Below are positions 1 through 6,934 of a stretch of 21,051 nucleotides of DNA, in pieces (positions within the stretch are counted from its first letter, which is position 1; the number at the start of each line of letters is the position of its first letter). A program made the position numbers and the translations under genes. The stretch comes from DASZVN01 sp035547055 (GTDB taxonomy: Bacteria > Pseudomonadota > Alphaproteobacteria > Rhizobiales > Methylopilaceae), in assembly GCA_035547055.1 (NCBI GenBank), contig DASZVN010000232.1, forward strand, positions 1-21,051, read 5' to 3'. Below the pieces are notes generated by a model, which was not told where the DNA came from, searched no databases, and saw only the letters and a list, made by a program, of their open reading frames with translations.

Positions 1-2
1 CC

Positions 3-182
3 ACCTCGCGCCGGGCCCCCATCCCCTACGACGTCCTCGCCTACCGCGACCGCAATCGCGTCGAACGCATGTGGTGCAGGCTCAAGGACTTCCGCCGCGT
101 CGCCACCCGATACGACAAGCTCGCCCGAAACTACCTCGCCGCTGCCCTCATCGCCGCCACCTGCGCCTACTGGCTCAATTGA
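3..182 (+). CDS. IS5-family transposase, C-terminal part (cut by window edge)
   Basis: The window opens inside a frame that runs to a TGA at 180-182, giving about 59 residues of the C-terminal end of a DDE transposase. The segment around 42-86 shows the IS5-family signature Y-x2-R-x3-E-x6-K exactly (Tyr codon 42-44, Arg 51-53, Glu 63-65, Lys 84-86). The Glu is the last acidic residue of the DDE triad. It is followed by the usual FRRVATRYDK and a hydrophobic ALIAATCAYWL end. The family cuts and pastes its own element; many members of the IS427 subgroup make the protein from two frames by frameshift. The 5' part lies outside the window, so whether the element is intact cannot be judged. It ends 58 bp before udgX. 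Confidence 0.85.
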   Translation, partial: TSRRAPIPYDVLAYRDRNRVERMWCRLKDFRRVATRYDKLARNYLAAALIAATCAYWLN

Positions 183-195
183 GTCCCGACCCTAG
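183..195. mobile_element. Probable right end of the IS5-family element
   Basis: Immediately after the transposase stop the sequence GTCCCGACCCTAG ends in CTAG (192-195). IS5-family elements usually have short terminal inverted repeats just beyond the transposase stop and often target YTAR or TNA sites, so this is the likely right terminus. The left terminus is outside the window and the inverted repeat cannot be verified. Confidence 0.4.
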
Positions 196-240
196 CGGAA
201 CCTGCGGCCGGCCGGCTCGTTGCAGCCGCGGGAGCCGCTC

Positions 241-891
241 ATGGCCGACCTGCCGATCATCACCGACGCTGCCGCGCCGCTGCCCGACGGCGAAGCCTCG
301 CTCGCCGCGGTGCGGCGCCAGGCCGACAATTGCCGCGCCTGCCCGCTCTGGGAGCACGCGACTCAGACCGTGTTCGGCGAGGGGCCCGCACATGCCGCCG
401 TGATGCTGGTCGGCGAGCAGCCGGGCGACCAGGAAGACGTCGCCGGCCGCCCCTTCGTCGGCCCGGCCGGCCGCATTCTCGACCGGGCGTTGGCGGCGGC
501 GGGGATCGACCGCGACGACGTCTTCGTCACCAACGCGGTCAAGCACTTCAAATTCCTGCAGCGCGGCAAGCGGCGCATCCATTCCAAGCCCAATGCCAGC
601 GAGATCCGCGCCTGCCGTCCCTGGCTCGCGCGCGAGCGCCGCCTCGTGCGGCCGCGGGCCGTCGCGGCGATGGGCGCGACGGCGGTCCTCGGCGTGTTCG
701 GCGAGGCGATGCCGATCGCGAAGAACCGCGGCCGCCTGATCGAGCTCGAGCCGGAGGGCGTGGCGATCGTGACGGTGCATCCCTCCTTCCTGCTGCGCCT
801 GTTGCCCGACAAGGCGCGCCAGGACGAGGAGTTCGCCGCGCTGGTCCGCGATCTCGGCCTGCTCCGGCCGTTCCTGGCGCACGCCGCGTAG
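241..891 (+). CDS. udgX: UdgX-type uracil-DNA glycosylase/uracil-DNA cross-linking protein
   Basis: A 216-residue member of the uracil-DNA glycosylase superfamily, next to type 4 enzymes. It has a CxxC pair (C31, C34) and a later Cys (C125 in ACRPW) typical of the iron-sulfur cluster, motif A GEQPGDQED at 58-66, and motif B HPS at 180-182. The diagnostic piece is the loop GKRRIHSKP with KRRIH at 110-114. In mycobacterial UdgX this loop carries the His that becomes covalently bonded to the abasic site after uracil removal; H114 is the equivalent here. H102 (VKHFKF) sits where type 4 enzymes usually have their third cluster Cys. ATG 241 is chosen over the in-frame TTG at 220 because GGGAG lies just upstream and motif spacing fits. 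The gene follows an IS end and precedes a palindromic repeat, so it may be a single-gene unit. Role: DNA repair or uracil-DNA binding in the cytoplasm. Confidence 0.92.
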   Translation: MADLPIITDAAAPLPDGEASLAAVRRQADNCRACPLWEHATQTVFGEGPAHAAVMLVGEQPGDQEDVAGRPFVGPAGRILDRALAAAGIDRDDVFVTNAVKHFKFLQRGKRRIHSKPNASEIRACRPWLARERRLVRPRAVAAMGATAVLGVFGEAMPIAKNRGRLIELEPEGVAIVTVHPSFLLRLLPDKARQDEEFAALVRDLGLLRPFLAHAA

Positions 892-915
892 GAATTCAGG
901 ATCGAACCTGCCGCC

Positions 916-998
916 GTCATTGCGAGCGAAGCGAAGCAATCCAGGGGGCGTGCCGGCGGCCCCTGGATTGCTTCGTCGCTTTCGCTCCTCGCAATGAC
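916..998. repeat. Dispersed palindromic repeat, family A copy 1
   Basis: A large inverted repeat fills most of the udgX-dusA gap. It begins GTCATTGCGAGCGAAGCG, continues to CAATCCAGGGG, and returns as CCCCTGGATTGCTTCG to CTCGCAATGAC. The arms differ by small insertions, so each arm has a recognisable side. The same unit recurs at 9231-9319 (opposite orientation) and 20350-20440 (same orientation). Such units are common intergenic repeats in Hyphomicrobiales; as RNA they would form a long hairpin that could end or protect transcripts. Confidence 0.9.
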
Positions 999-1036
999 GT
1001 TGAAGCGCCGCATACGATCGCGTAACTCCCCTTCGC

Positions 1037-2035
1037 ATGGATCGCCTTGCCTCCGAGACCTGGCGCTTTTCCGTCGCGCCGATGATGGAGTGGACCGACC
1101 GGCACTGCCGCGTCGTCCATCGGGCGCTGTCGGCCAAGGCGCGGCTCTATACAGAGATGGTGACGACCGGCGCGGTGCTGCACGGCCCGCGCGAGCGCCT
1201 GCTTGGCTTCTCGCCCGCAGAGCAGCCGGTCGCGCTCCAGCTCGGCGGCAGCGACCCCGGAGACCTTGCCCGTGCCGCGCGGATCGCGGCGGATTTCGGC
1301 TATGCCGAGGTCAACCTCAATGTCGGCTGCCCGTCTGACCGGGTGCAGGAGGGCCGCTTCGGCGCCTGCCTGATGGCCGAGCCGGCGCTGGTCGGCGACT
1401 GCGTGGCGGCGATGAAGGCCGCGGTCGCGGTGCCGGTGACGGTGAAGTGCCGCCTCGGCGTCGACGAGCAGGACCCCGAAGCCGCGCTCGACGCGATGGC
1501 CAGCGCGGTGGTCGCCGCCGGCGCCGACGCCCTCGTCGTCCATGCCCGCAAGGCTTGGCTCAAAGGCCTGTCGCCGAAGGAGAACCGGGAGATCCCGCCG
1601 CTCGACTACGGGCGGGTCTACCGGCTGAAGCGGCGGCTCGGCGATTTCCCGGTGGCGGTGAACGGCGGCATCGCCGACCTTGCCCAGGCGAGCGTCCACC
1701 TTGCGCATCTCGACGGGGTGATGCTCGGCCGCGCCGCCTACCAGAACCCGGAGCTGCTGCTCGGCGTCGACCCGCTGCTGTTCGGCGCGGCGGCGCCCGC
1801 AGCCGACGCGCGGGCGGCGGTCGAGGCGCTGATGCCCTATGTCGTGGCCCATGTCGCGGCCGGCGGCCGGCTGTGGGACGTGGCGCGCCACATGCTCGGC
1901 CTGTTCGGCGGCCGTCCCGGCGCCCGCGCCTTCCGGCGGACGCTCGCGACCGAGGCGATCAAGCCCGGCGCAAGCCCGGAGCTCCTGCTCCGGGCGATGG
2001 ATCTCGTCGGCCCGCCACGGCTCGCGGCCGCGTAG
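1037..2035 (+). CDS. dusA: tRNA-dihydrouridine(20/20a) synthase DusA
   Basis: A 332-residue FMN-dependent enzyme that reduces uridine at positions 20/20a of the tRNA D-loop using NADPH. The N-terminal TIM barrel opens with FSVAPMMEWTDRHCR (residues 11-25), which forms the flavin phosphate region. NLNVGCPSDRVQ follows with the catalytic acid C98. The DusA-specific block HARKAWLKGLSPKENR, the NGGI flavin loop and GVMLGRAAYQNP come next. The C-terminal helical tRNA-binding domain contains HMLGLFGGRPGAR. Length and block order match DusA rather than DusB or DusC. ATG 1037 directly precedes the expected first strand. The gene is separated from udgX by a family A palindrome and is convergent with the BTLCP gene, so it is probably transcribed on its own or by read-through from udgX. 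Confidence 0.95.
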   Translation: MDRLASETWRFSVAPMMEWTDRHCRVVHRALSAKARLYTEMVTTGAVLHGPRERLLGFSPAEQPVALQLGGSDPGDLARAARIAADFGYAEVNLNVGCPSDRVQEGRFGACLMAEPALVGDCVAAMKAAVAVPVTVKCRLGVDEQDPEAALDAMASAVVAAGADALVVHARKAWLKGLSPKENREIPPLDYGRVYRLKRRLGDFPVAVNGGIADLAQASVHLAHLDGVMLGRAAYQNPELLLGVDPLLFGAAAPAADARAAVEALMPYVVAHVAAGGRLWDVARHMLGLFGGRPGARAFRRTLATEAIKPGASPELLLRAMDLVGPPRLAAA

Positions 2036-2065
2036 CAAATCGCTTCTGTTGCCGGCCGTCGCAAA

Positions 2066-2111
2066 CCCTCACCCGGGTCACCCCTGCTTCGCACGGGCGA
2101 GCGGATGAGGG
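2066..2111. terminator. Imperfect dyad between convergent dusA and BTLCP genes
   Basis: CCCTCACCCG (2066-2075) pairs with CGGATGAGGG (2102-2111) with one mismatch, enclosing 26 nt. It lies between the stops of dusA (plus) and the BTLCP gene (minus), where a two-way terminator is expected. There is no U-run, so intrinsic termination is only inferred; it may instead be another dispersed palindrome. Confidence 0.35.
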
Positions 2112-2136
2112 CCGGCGAGCAGCGCCGGATCCCGCC

Positions 2137-2778
2137 TTACTTGGCGGTGGCGACGCCGACCCCGATGTCGCGGCCGCCGCCGACATAGACCCAGGCCTGC
2201 TGGTCGTACTGCGACTGGCGCTTGACGTACTGGTAGGGCGTCGACTGCCAGGGCAGGACGTCGTTGGTGCGGTTGTCGAGAATGAAGTCGCCCTGGTCGG
2301 TCACGACCGTCAGGACGGCGTGGCCATCGCCGTTCTCGTCGCGGACCACGGTCATCAGCAGCGCCGAGCGCGGCCAGCCGGCCTCCAGCAGGTCGCGCCG
2401 CTTGAGGAGCGCGTAGTCCTCGCAGTCGCCGCGGTCGACCGGGTATTCCCACTTTTCCTCGACGCCGTAGACCTCCATGTCGGTCGCCGGCTTGATGCGG
2501 TGGTTCACGTCGCGGTCGACCTGGACCAGGGCGTCGAAGCTGGTGCCGGTCAGCACCACGCGCACCGGCGCCTTGGTGTTGTGCAGGCAGTCGCCGGGGT
2601 GCTCCTGGCAGAAGCCGATATAGCCGATCGGCGCCTTGGCGGGGCCGAGTATCTGCATGCCGGGAAGCGCGCCGTCCGCGAACGCGGTGCCACCCCAGAT
2701 CGCGCCGATCACGATGGCCATTGCAAAGAAGATCGAACGTCGAAGGCGAACAACGCCTGAGTTTTTCTTGTGGAACAT
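2137..2778 (-). CDS. Exported transglutaminase-like cysteine proteinase (BTLCP family)
   Basis: A 213-residue protein of the bacterial transglutaminase-like cysteine proteinase family (peptidase C93, COG3672), to which the periplasmic protease LapG belongs. A basic N-terminus, a hydrophobic stretch at 16-30 and AFA before D35 form a signal peptide, so the mature enzyme is periplasmic. The catalytic triad is visible: C119 in RGDCEDYALLKR, H153 in GDGHAVLTV and D168 in FILDNR. The start at 2778 is supported by GGAGGGG about five bases upstream. LapG-type enzymes cut large adhesins and are controlled by a membrane c-di-GMP receptor (LapD); neither a LapD gene nor an adhesin gene lies nearby. Rhizobial genomes often carry several family members of unknown substrate, so the substrate is left open. 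Confidence 0.9.
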   Translation of the reverse strand: MFHKKNSGVVRLRRSIFFAMAIVIGAIWGGTAFADGALPGMQILGPAKAPIGYIGFCQEHPGDCLHNTKAPVRVVLTGTSFDALVQVDRDVNHRIKPATDMEVYGVEEKWEYPVDRGDCEDYALLKRRDLLEAGWPRSALLMTVVRDENGDGHAVLTVVTDQGDFILDNRTNDVLPWQSTPYQYVKRQSQYDQQAWVYVGGGRDIGVGVATAK

Positions 2779-2950
2779 TGAACCCCTCCGTCCCAGCGGG
2801 GCTCAATGTGGCAGATACGCTTTGACTTCAGTCTAAGTCGGACGAATAAGCTTGAAATGTATTTGAGTAAAATGCGCAGGTTTGGCGCAACGATCTGTTA
2901 GTCATGAAGATGTGAATGGCGAACAGGGAAGCGCGAGTAGGGCAGTTCTG

Positions 2951-3044
2951 CCATCATGCCGGGCCTTTGGGCCGGCCATCCACGAGCTTGCAGCGCCGCG
3001 GTTGAAGGAAATCGTGGATGGCCGGGCTGAGCCCGGCCACGACG
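2951..3044. repeat. Dispersed palindromic repeat, family B copy 1
   Basis: Within the 280-bp gap between the BTLCP start and the M3 peptidase stop. The unit reads CATGCCGGGCCTTTGGGCC then GGCCATCCACGA, and returns as TCGTGGATGGCCGGGC to GAGCCCGGCCACGACG. Small hairpins occur within each arm (GGCC..GGCC and CCGGGC..GCCCGG), and the arms pair with each other through TCCACGA/TCGTGGA. It matches the unit at 19001-19093. The rest of the gap (about 2815-2940) is less GC-rich and presumably holds the BTLCP promoter, but no convincing -35/-10 pair was found. Confidence 0.85.
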
Positions 3045-3058
3045 CTGTTCCGTACTCA

Positions 3059-5119
3059 CTATTCGCTGTTCACCTCTTCCAACCCCCGCTTCGCGAGGAG
3101 CGCTGCCACCTCGGGATCGCGGCCGCGAAAGGCGCGGTAGGCGGCGGCGGGGTCCTGGCGCCAGCCGGCGGAATAGACGAAATCGTGCAGGCGCCGGGCG
3201 GTCGCGGGGTCGAACACGTCTCCCGCCTCCTCGAAGGCGCCGAAGCCGTCGGCGTCCAGCACCTCCGACCAGAGATAGCTGTAGTAGCCGGCGGCGTAGC
3301 CCTCGCCGGCGAAGACGTGGGCGAAATGGGTCGGGCGGTGCCGCAGCGTGATCGCCGCCGGCATGCCGATCCGCGCGAGCGCCGCGCGCTCGAAGGCGCC
3401 GGCGTCGAGCCCGTCGGCGTCCTGCAACAGGTGAAAATCGAGGTCGATCAGTGCCGCGGCGACGTATTCCGCCGTGGCGAAGCCCTGGTTGAAGCGGCGC
3501 GCCTTGAGCATGGCGCGGAGCAGCGCATCGGGCATCGGCTCGCCGGTCCTGTAATGGCGGGCGAAGCGGCCGAGCACCTCCGGCCGCTCGATCCAGTGCT
3601 CGTAGAGCTGCGAGGGGAACTCGACGAAGTCGCGGGCGACGCTGGTGCCGGCAATCAGCGGATAGGTCACGTCGGACAGGAGGCCGTGCAGCGCGTGGCC
3701 GAACTCGTGGAACAAGGTGCGGGCGTCGTCGAGGCCGAGCAGCGCCGGTTCGCCCTCCGGCGGCTTGGCGAAATTCGCGACGTTCAGGATGATCGGGCGG
3801 ATGTCGCCGGCGAGCTTCTCCTGGCTCCGAAGCGCGGTCATCCAGGCGCCGCTGTGCTTCGAGGGCCGCGCGAAATAGTCGCCGACGAAGAGCCCGACCG
3901 CGCGGCCGTCCTGGCCGGTCACCTCCCACGCCCGCGCGTCGGGGTGGTAGAGCGTGAGGTCGGGCCGTGGCGTGAAGACGAGGCCGAACAGCCGGCCCGC
4001 GACGTCGAAGGCAGCCTCGATCAGGCGGTCGAGCTGGAGATAGGGCTTCACCGCCCCCTCGTCGAAGGCGAACTCGGCGGTGCGGCGCTTCTCGGCGAAA
4101 TAGCGCCAGTCCCACGGCGCGAGCGGCGCGTTCAGCCCCTCGGCCTCTGCCAGTTGCTGCAGCGCCGCCTGCTCGCGGAGCGCCTGGGCCCGGCCCGGGG
4201 TCCACACCCGGTTCAGGAGGTCGAGCGCGGCCTCGGGCGTCTTCGCCATGGCGTCGGCGAGGCGGAAATGGGCAAAGCTCGGATAGCCGAGGAGCCGCGC
4301 CCGCTCGGCGCGGAGCGCCACCATCTCGGCGATGATCGCGCGGTTGTCGGTCTCTCCGCCGCCTCCGCCGCGGCTGCTCCAGGCCGCGAAGGCTTTCTCG
4401 CGAAGATCGCGCCGCGCCGAGAATTGCAGGAACGGCTCGATGCTGGAGCGCGCCAGCGTGACGACGTACTTACCGGCGAGGCCGCGATCGGTGGCGGCGC
4501 GGGCGGCGGCGTCGCGGAGCGCCCGGGGCAGGCCGGCGAGGTCGTCCTCGCCGTCGAGCACCAGGGTGAAGCCGCGCTCGTCGGCAAGGACGTTCTGGCC
4601 GAACTGGGTGCCGAGCGCGGCGAGCCGCTCGCTGATCGCGGCGAGGCGCTTGCGCGTCGCAGCGCCGGCCGCCGCGCCCGCACGGACGAAGATCGTGTAG
4701 TAGCGCGCGAGGACTTGGCGCGCCTCGTCGTCGAGGCCGAGCCCGTCGATGCGCCGATGGAGGTCGTCGACCCGGCGGAACAGCTTCTCGTTCAGGTAGA
4801 TCGCGCTGCGATGGCGGGCGAGGGCAGGGGCCATGTCGCGCTCGATCGCCTCGATGGCGTCGCTGGTGTCGGCGCCGGCGACGACGAAGAACAGCGATGC
4901 GATCCGGCTAAGATCGCGCCCGCTGAGCTCCAGCGCGGCGATGGTGTTGGCGAAGTCTGGCGGCGCCGGGTTGGCGGCGATGGCCTCGACCTCGCGCTCG
5001 TGCTCGGCCAGCGCGGCCGCGAACGCGGCGGGGAAATCCTCCGGCGCGATCGCGGCGAAGGGCGGCAGGCCGAACGGCGCATCCCATGCAGCGAGGAGGG
5101 GGTTCACAGGCTGGTCCAT
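3059..5119 (-). CDS. M3 family zinc metallopeptidase, peptidyl-dipeptidase Dcp type
   Basis: A 686-residue cytoplasmic oligopeptidase of family M3A (thimet oligopeptidase/Dcp/OpdA group), which trims short peptides after proteolysis. The zinc site is HEFGH at 471-475 (H471 and H475 ligands, E472 general base), with the third ligand E500 in DFVEFPSQ. The Dcp-like N-terminus (NPLLAAWDAPFGLPPF), the NTIAALE block and the C-terminal AGYYSYLWSEV substrate-binding segment are all present. An in-frame start further out at 5173 exists, but ATG 5119 is preferred: it starts MDQPVNPLL like family members and has GGAG about ten bases upstream. There is no signal peptide. It is divergent from the fasciclin gene. 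Dcp is more likely than OpdA by overall sequence feel, which is not decisive. Confidence 0.93.
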   Translation of the reverse strand: MDQPVNPLLAAWDAPFGLPPFAAIAPEDFPAAFAAALAEHEREVEAIAANPAPPDFANTIAALELSGRDLSRIASLFFVVAGADTSDAIEAIERDMAPALARHRSAIYLNEKLFRRVDDLHRRIDGLGLDDEARQVLARYYTIFVRAGAAAGAATRKRLAAISERLAALGTQFGQNVLADERGFTLVLDGEDDLAGLPRALRDAAARAATDRGLAGKYVVTLARSSIEPFLQFSARRDLREKAFAAWSSRGGGGGETDNRAIIAEMVALRAERARLLGYPSFAHFRLADAMAKTPEAALDLLNRVWTPGRAQALREQAALQQLAEAEGLNAPLAPWDWRYFAEKRRTAEFAFDEGAVKPYLQLDRLIEAAFDVAGRLFGLVFTPRPDLTLYHPDARAWEVTGQDGRAVGLFVGDYFARPSKHSGAWMTALRSQEKLAGDIRPIILNVANFAKPPEGEPALLGLDDARTLFHEFGHALHGLLSDVTYPLIAGTSVARDFVEFPSQLYEHWIERPEVLGRFARHYRTGEPMPDALLRAMLKARRFNQGFATAEYVAAALIDLDFHLLQDADGLDAGAFERAALARIGMPAAITLRHRPTHFAHVFAGEGYAAGYYSYLWSEVLDADGFGAFEEAGDVFDPATARRLHDFVYSAGWRQDPAAAYRAFRGRDPEVAALLAKRGLEEVNSE

Positions 5120-5240
5120 CGGGCGCGTCTCCGTTGAGGCCCCCAATGTATGGGCGACGCGGCCACGCTGCATCCGCCGCGGCCTCGGCTCCGTAGCTTT
5201 CAGTGTGCCTCACCCGAGGGATGACAGCGAAACGTACAAC

Positions 5241-5244
5241 GGAG
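5241..5244 (+). promoter_or_regulatory. Ribosome binding site deciding the GTG start of the fasciclin gene
   Basis: GGAG at 5241-5244 is seven bases before GTG 5252. No ATG in frame lies upstream close enough, and the GTG start gives a well-formed signal peptide (MKTTRIHLLLAATALAG), so it fixes the start. Confidence 0.65.
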
Positions 5245-5251
5245 CAACGCC

Positions 5252-5908
5252 GTGAAGACCACCCGCATCCACCTCCTTCTCGCCGCCACCGCGCTCGCCG
5301 GCCTCGGCGCCTTCGCCGCCGCGCCGGCCGCCGCGCAAGGCATGCAGAGCGAGCACATGTCCGGCGCCCGCCCGAGCCATTCGGGCGCGAAAATGGAAGG
5401 CTCCATGCACGGCGGCATGATGGAGCACACCAAGATGGTCGGCGGCGCGCCGATGTATCCGTCGAAGAACATCATCCAGAACGCCATGAACTCGAAGGAC
5501 CACACCACGTTGGTCGCCGCGGTGAAGGCCGCGGGCCTGGTCGACACCCTGGAAGGGGCGGGGCCGTTCACCGTGCTGGCGCCGACCAACGAGGCTTTCG
5601 CCCGTCTGCCGAAAGGCACCGTCGAGACCCTGCTCAAGCCCGAAAACAAGGAAAAGCTCGCGCAGATCCTGACCTATCACGTCATCCCCGGCCGCCTGAC
5701 CGAGGCGGATCTCAAGGCCGACATCAAGAAGGGTGGCGGCAAGGCCGAGCTCAAGACCGCCGAGGGCGACCCGCTCACCTTCAGCGAGAGCAAGGGTCAC
5801 ATCTGGGTGACCGACGGGAAGGGCGATCGCGCCGAGGTCACCATCGGCAATGTGATGCAGTCGAACGGCGTGATCCACGTTATCAACCGCGTGCTGCTGC
5901 CGAGCTGA
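5252..5908 (+). CDS. Secreted fasciclin (FAS1) domain protein with Met/His-rich linker
   Basis: A 218-residue exported protein. Residues 1-28 are a signal peptide ending AAA before Q29. Residues 31-68 form a low-complexity segment with eight Met and four His (for example GSMHGGMMEHTKM). A single FAS1 domain follows from about 70 to the end: it has the FTVLAPTNEAFARLP block, the central YHVIPG H-box, and the closing NGVIHVINRVLLP. FAS1 domains act in adhesion or protein-protein contacts at the cell surface or periplasm. The Met/His segment resembles those in copper-handling periplasmic proteins, so metal binding is plausible but inferred. The GTG start is supported by GGAG. About 210 bp separate it from the cytochrome b gene downstream, with palindromes between, so it is probably a separate unit. 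Confidence 0.92.
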   Translation: MKTTRIHLLLAATALAGLGAFAAAPAAAQGMQSEHMSGARPSHSGAKMEGSMHGGMMEHTKMVGGAPMYPSKNIIQNAMNSKDHTTLVAAVKAAGLVDTLEGAGPFTVLAPTNEAFARLPKGTVETLLKPENKEKLAQILTYHVIPGRLTEADLKADIKKGGGKAELKTAEGDPLTFSESKGHIWVTDGKGDRAEVTIGNVMQSNGVIHVINRVLLPS

Positions 5909-5940
5909 GCGCGGTCGAGGGGGCCTGGCGCGATCGCCGT

Positions 5941-6054
5941 GCCGCGCCTACCGGCCTTTGAGGTGCGGCGCAGGCGGTCCGGCCGGGTTCTCCGGGGGCT
6001 TTCGGGTCCTTCGCCACGGAGGGCGCCGCACCCCTCCCTCGCCCCGAGGGAGGG
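5941..6054. repeat. Two palindromes in the fasciclin-cytochrome b gap
   Basis: GCCGCGCCT (5941-5949) pairs with AGGTGCGGC (5961-5969) with one mismatch, and CCCTCCCTC (6032-6040) pairs perfectly with GAGGGAGGG (6046-6054) around a 5-nt loop. They follow the fasciclin stop and could end its transcript, although no U-run follows either stem. The second stem resembles a common intergenic repeat core. The remaining bases up to 6115 hold further imperfect GC-rich dyads and the cytochrome b leader. Confidence 0.5.
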
Positions 6055-6115
6055 AGCCGCCGTCGGCCTCCTCGCCCCGGCGGAGGCGGCGTAATATCGG
6101 GAGCAGGGGGTGGCC

Positions 6116-6934
6116 ATGGCCCGACGCGAGCTGATTTTTCGCCATGCCCTCGTGGTGCGCGTCACGCACTGGATCAACCTCCTGTGCATGACGGTGCTGC
6201 TGGCGAGCGGACTGCAGATCTTCAACGCCCACCCCGCGCTCTACTGGGGCTCGGGCTCGGATTTCGGCCAGCCGGTGCTGGCGCTCGACGCGGTCCAGCA
6301 GGGCGACGACCTCAAGGGCGTCACCCGCATCCTCGGCGCCTCGTTCGACACCACCGGCTGGCTCGGCACCTCGGAGGAGGACGGCGAGGCGACCGCGCGC
6401 GGCTTCCCGGCCTGGATCACCGTGCCGAGCTACCAGGACCTCGCGACCGGGCGGCGCTGGCACTTCTTCTTCGCCTGGCTGTTCGTCGTCAACGGCGCGG
6501 TCTACGTCCTGTCCGGGCTGCTCCGCGGCCATTTCCGCCGCGACCTCGTGCCGAGCGGCGGCCAGCTCCGCCACATCGGCGCGACCATCCGCGACCATCT
6601 GATGCTGCGGTTCCCCAAGGGGGAGGAGGCGCGGCACTACAACGTCTTGCAGAAGCTGACCTATCTCGGCGTCATCTTCCTCGTGGTGCCGATCCTGATC
6701 CTCGCCGGCCTTGCCATGTCGCCGGGCATCGACTCGCTGTTTCCGTGGCTGCCGGAGGCCTTCGGCGGCCGCCAGTCGGCCCGCACCATCCATTTCATCT
6801 GCGCGTGGACGATCGTCCTGTTCGTCGTCGTCCACGTCGTGATGGTGCTGCTGTCCGGCGTCTTCAACAATCTCCGCTCGATGATCACCGGCCGCTACGC
6901 CATTGAGCCGCCGGCGAGGAGTGCCGAGCCATGA
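6116..6934 (+). CDS. Membrane cytochrome b (b561/thiosulfate-reductase-type), partner of the molybdopterin protein
   Basis: A 272-residue integral membrane di-heme-type cytochrome b. Four hydrophobic helices are visible: about 13-36, 117-135, the LGVIFLVVPILILAGLAM segment, and the IVLFVVVHVVMVLLSG segment. Candidate heme ligands are H18 (VTHWIN), H116 (RRWHFFF), the His of RTIHF and the His of VVHVV. A large loop at about 38-112 faces the periplasm or cytoplasm. The closest known group is the cytochrome b subunit family that hands electrons between the quinone pool and a periplasmic molybdoenzyme (COG4117-like). ATG 6116 is preferred over GTG 6110, with AGGGGG just upstream. Its stop overlaps the next start as ATGA (6931-6934), which shows tight translational coupling and supports a two-subunit complex. 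Confidence 0.88.
   Translation: MARRELIFRHALVVRVTHWINLLCMTVLLASGLQIFNAHPALYWGSGSDFGQPVLALDAVQQGDDLKGVTRILGASFDTTGWLGTSEEDGEATARGFPAWITVPSYQDLATGRRWHFFFAWLFVVNGAVYVLSGLLRGHFRRDLVPSGGQLRHIGATIRDHLMLRFPKGEEARHYNVLQKLTYLGVIFLVVPILILAGLAMSPGIDSLFPWLPEAFGGRQSARTIHFICAWTIVLFVVVHVVMVLLSGVFNNLRSMITGRYAIEPPARSAEP

Noticed and set aside
916..998. CRISPR or phage attachment site at the family A palindromes
   Set aside because: The copies are kilobases apart, palindromic and lie at unrelated gene borders; there are no regularly spaced units and no integrase gene.
2882..5137. Very long open frame on the plus strand opposite the M3 peptidase gene
   Set aside because: It is antisense to a gene with clear catalytic motifs, its translation is low-complexity (Arg, Glu, Gly, Ala, Val) with no domain, and GC-rich codon bias opens such frames.
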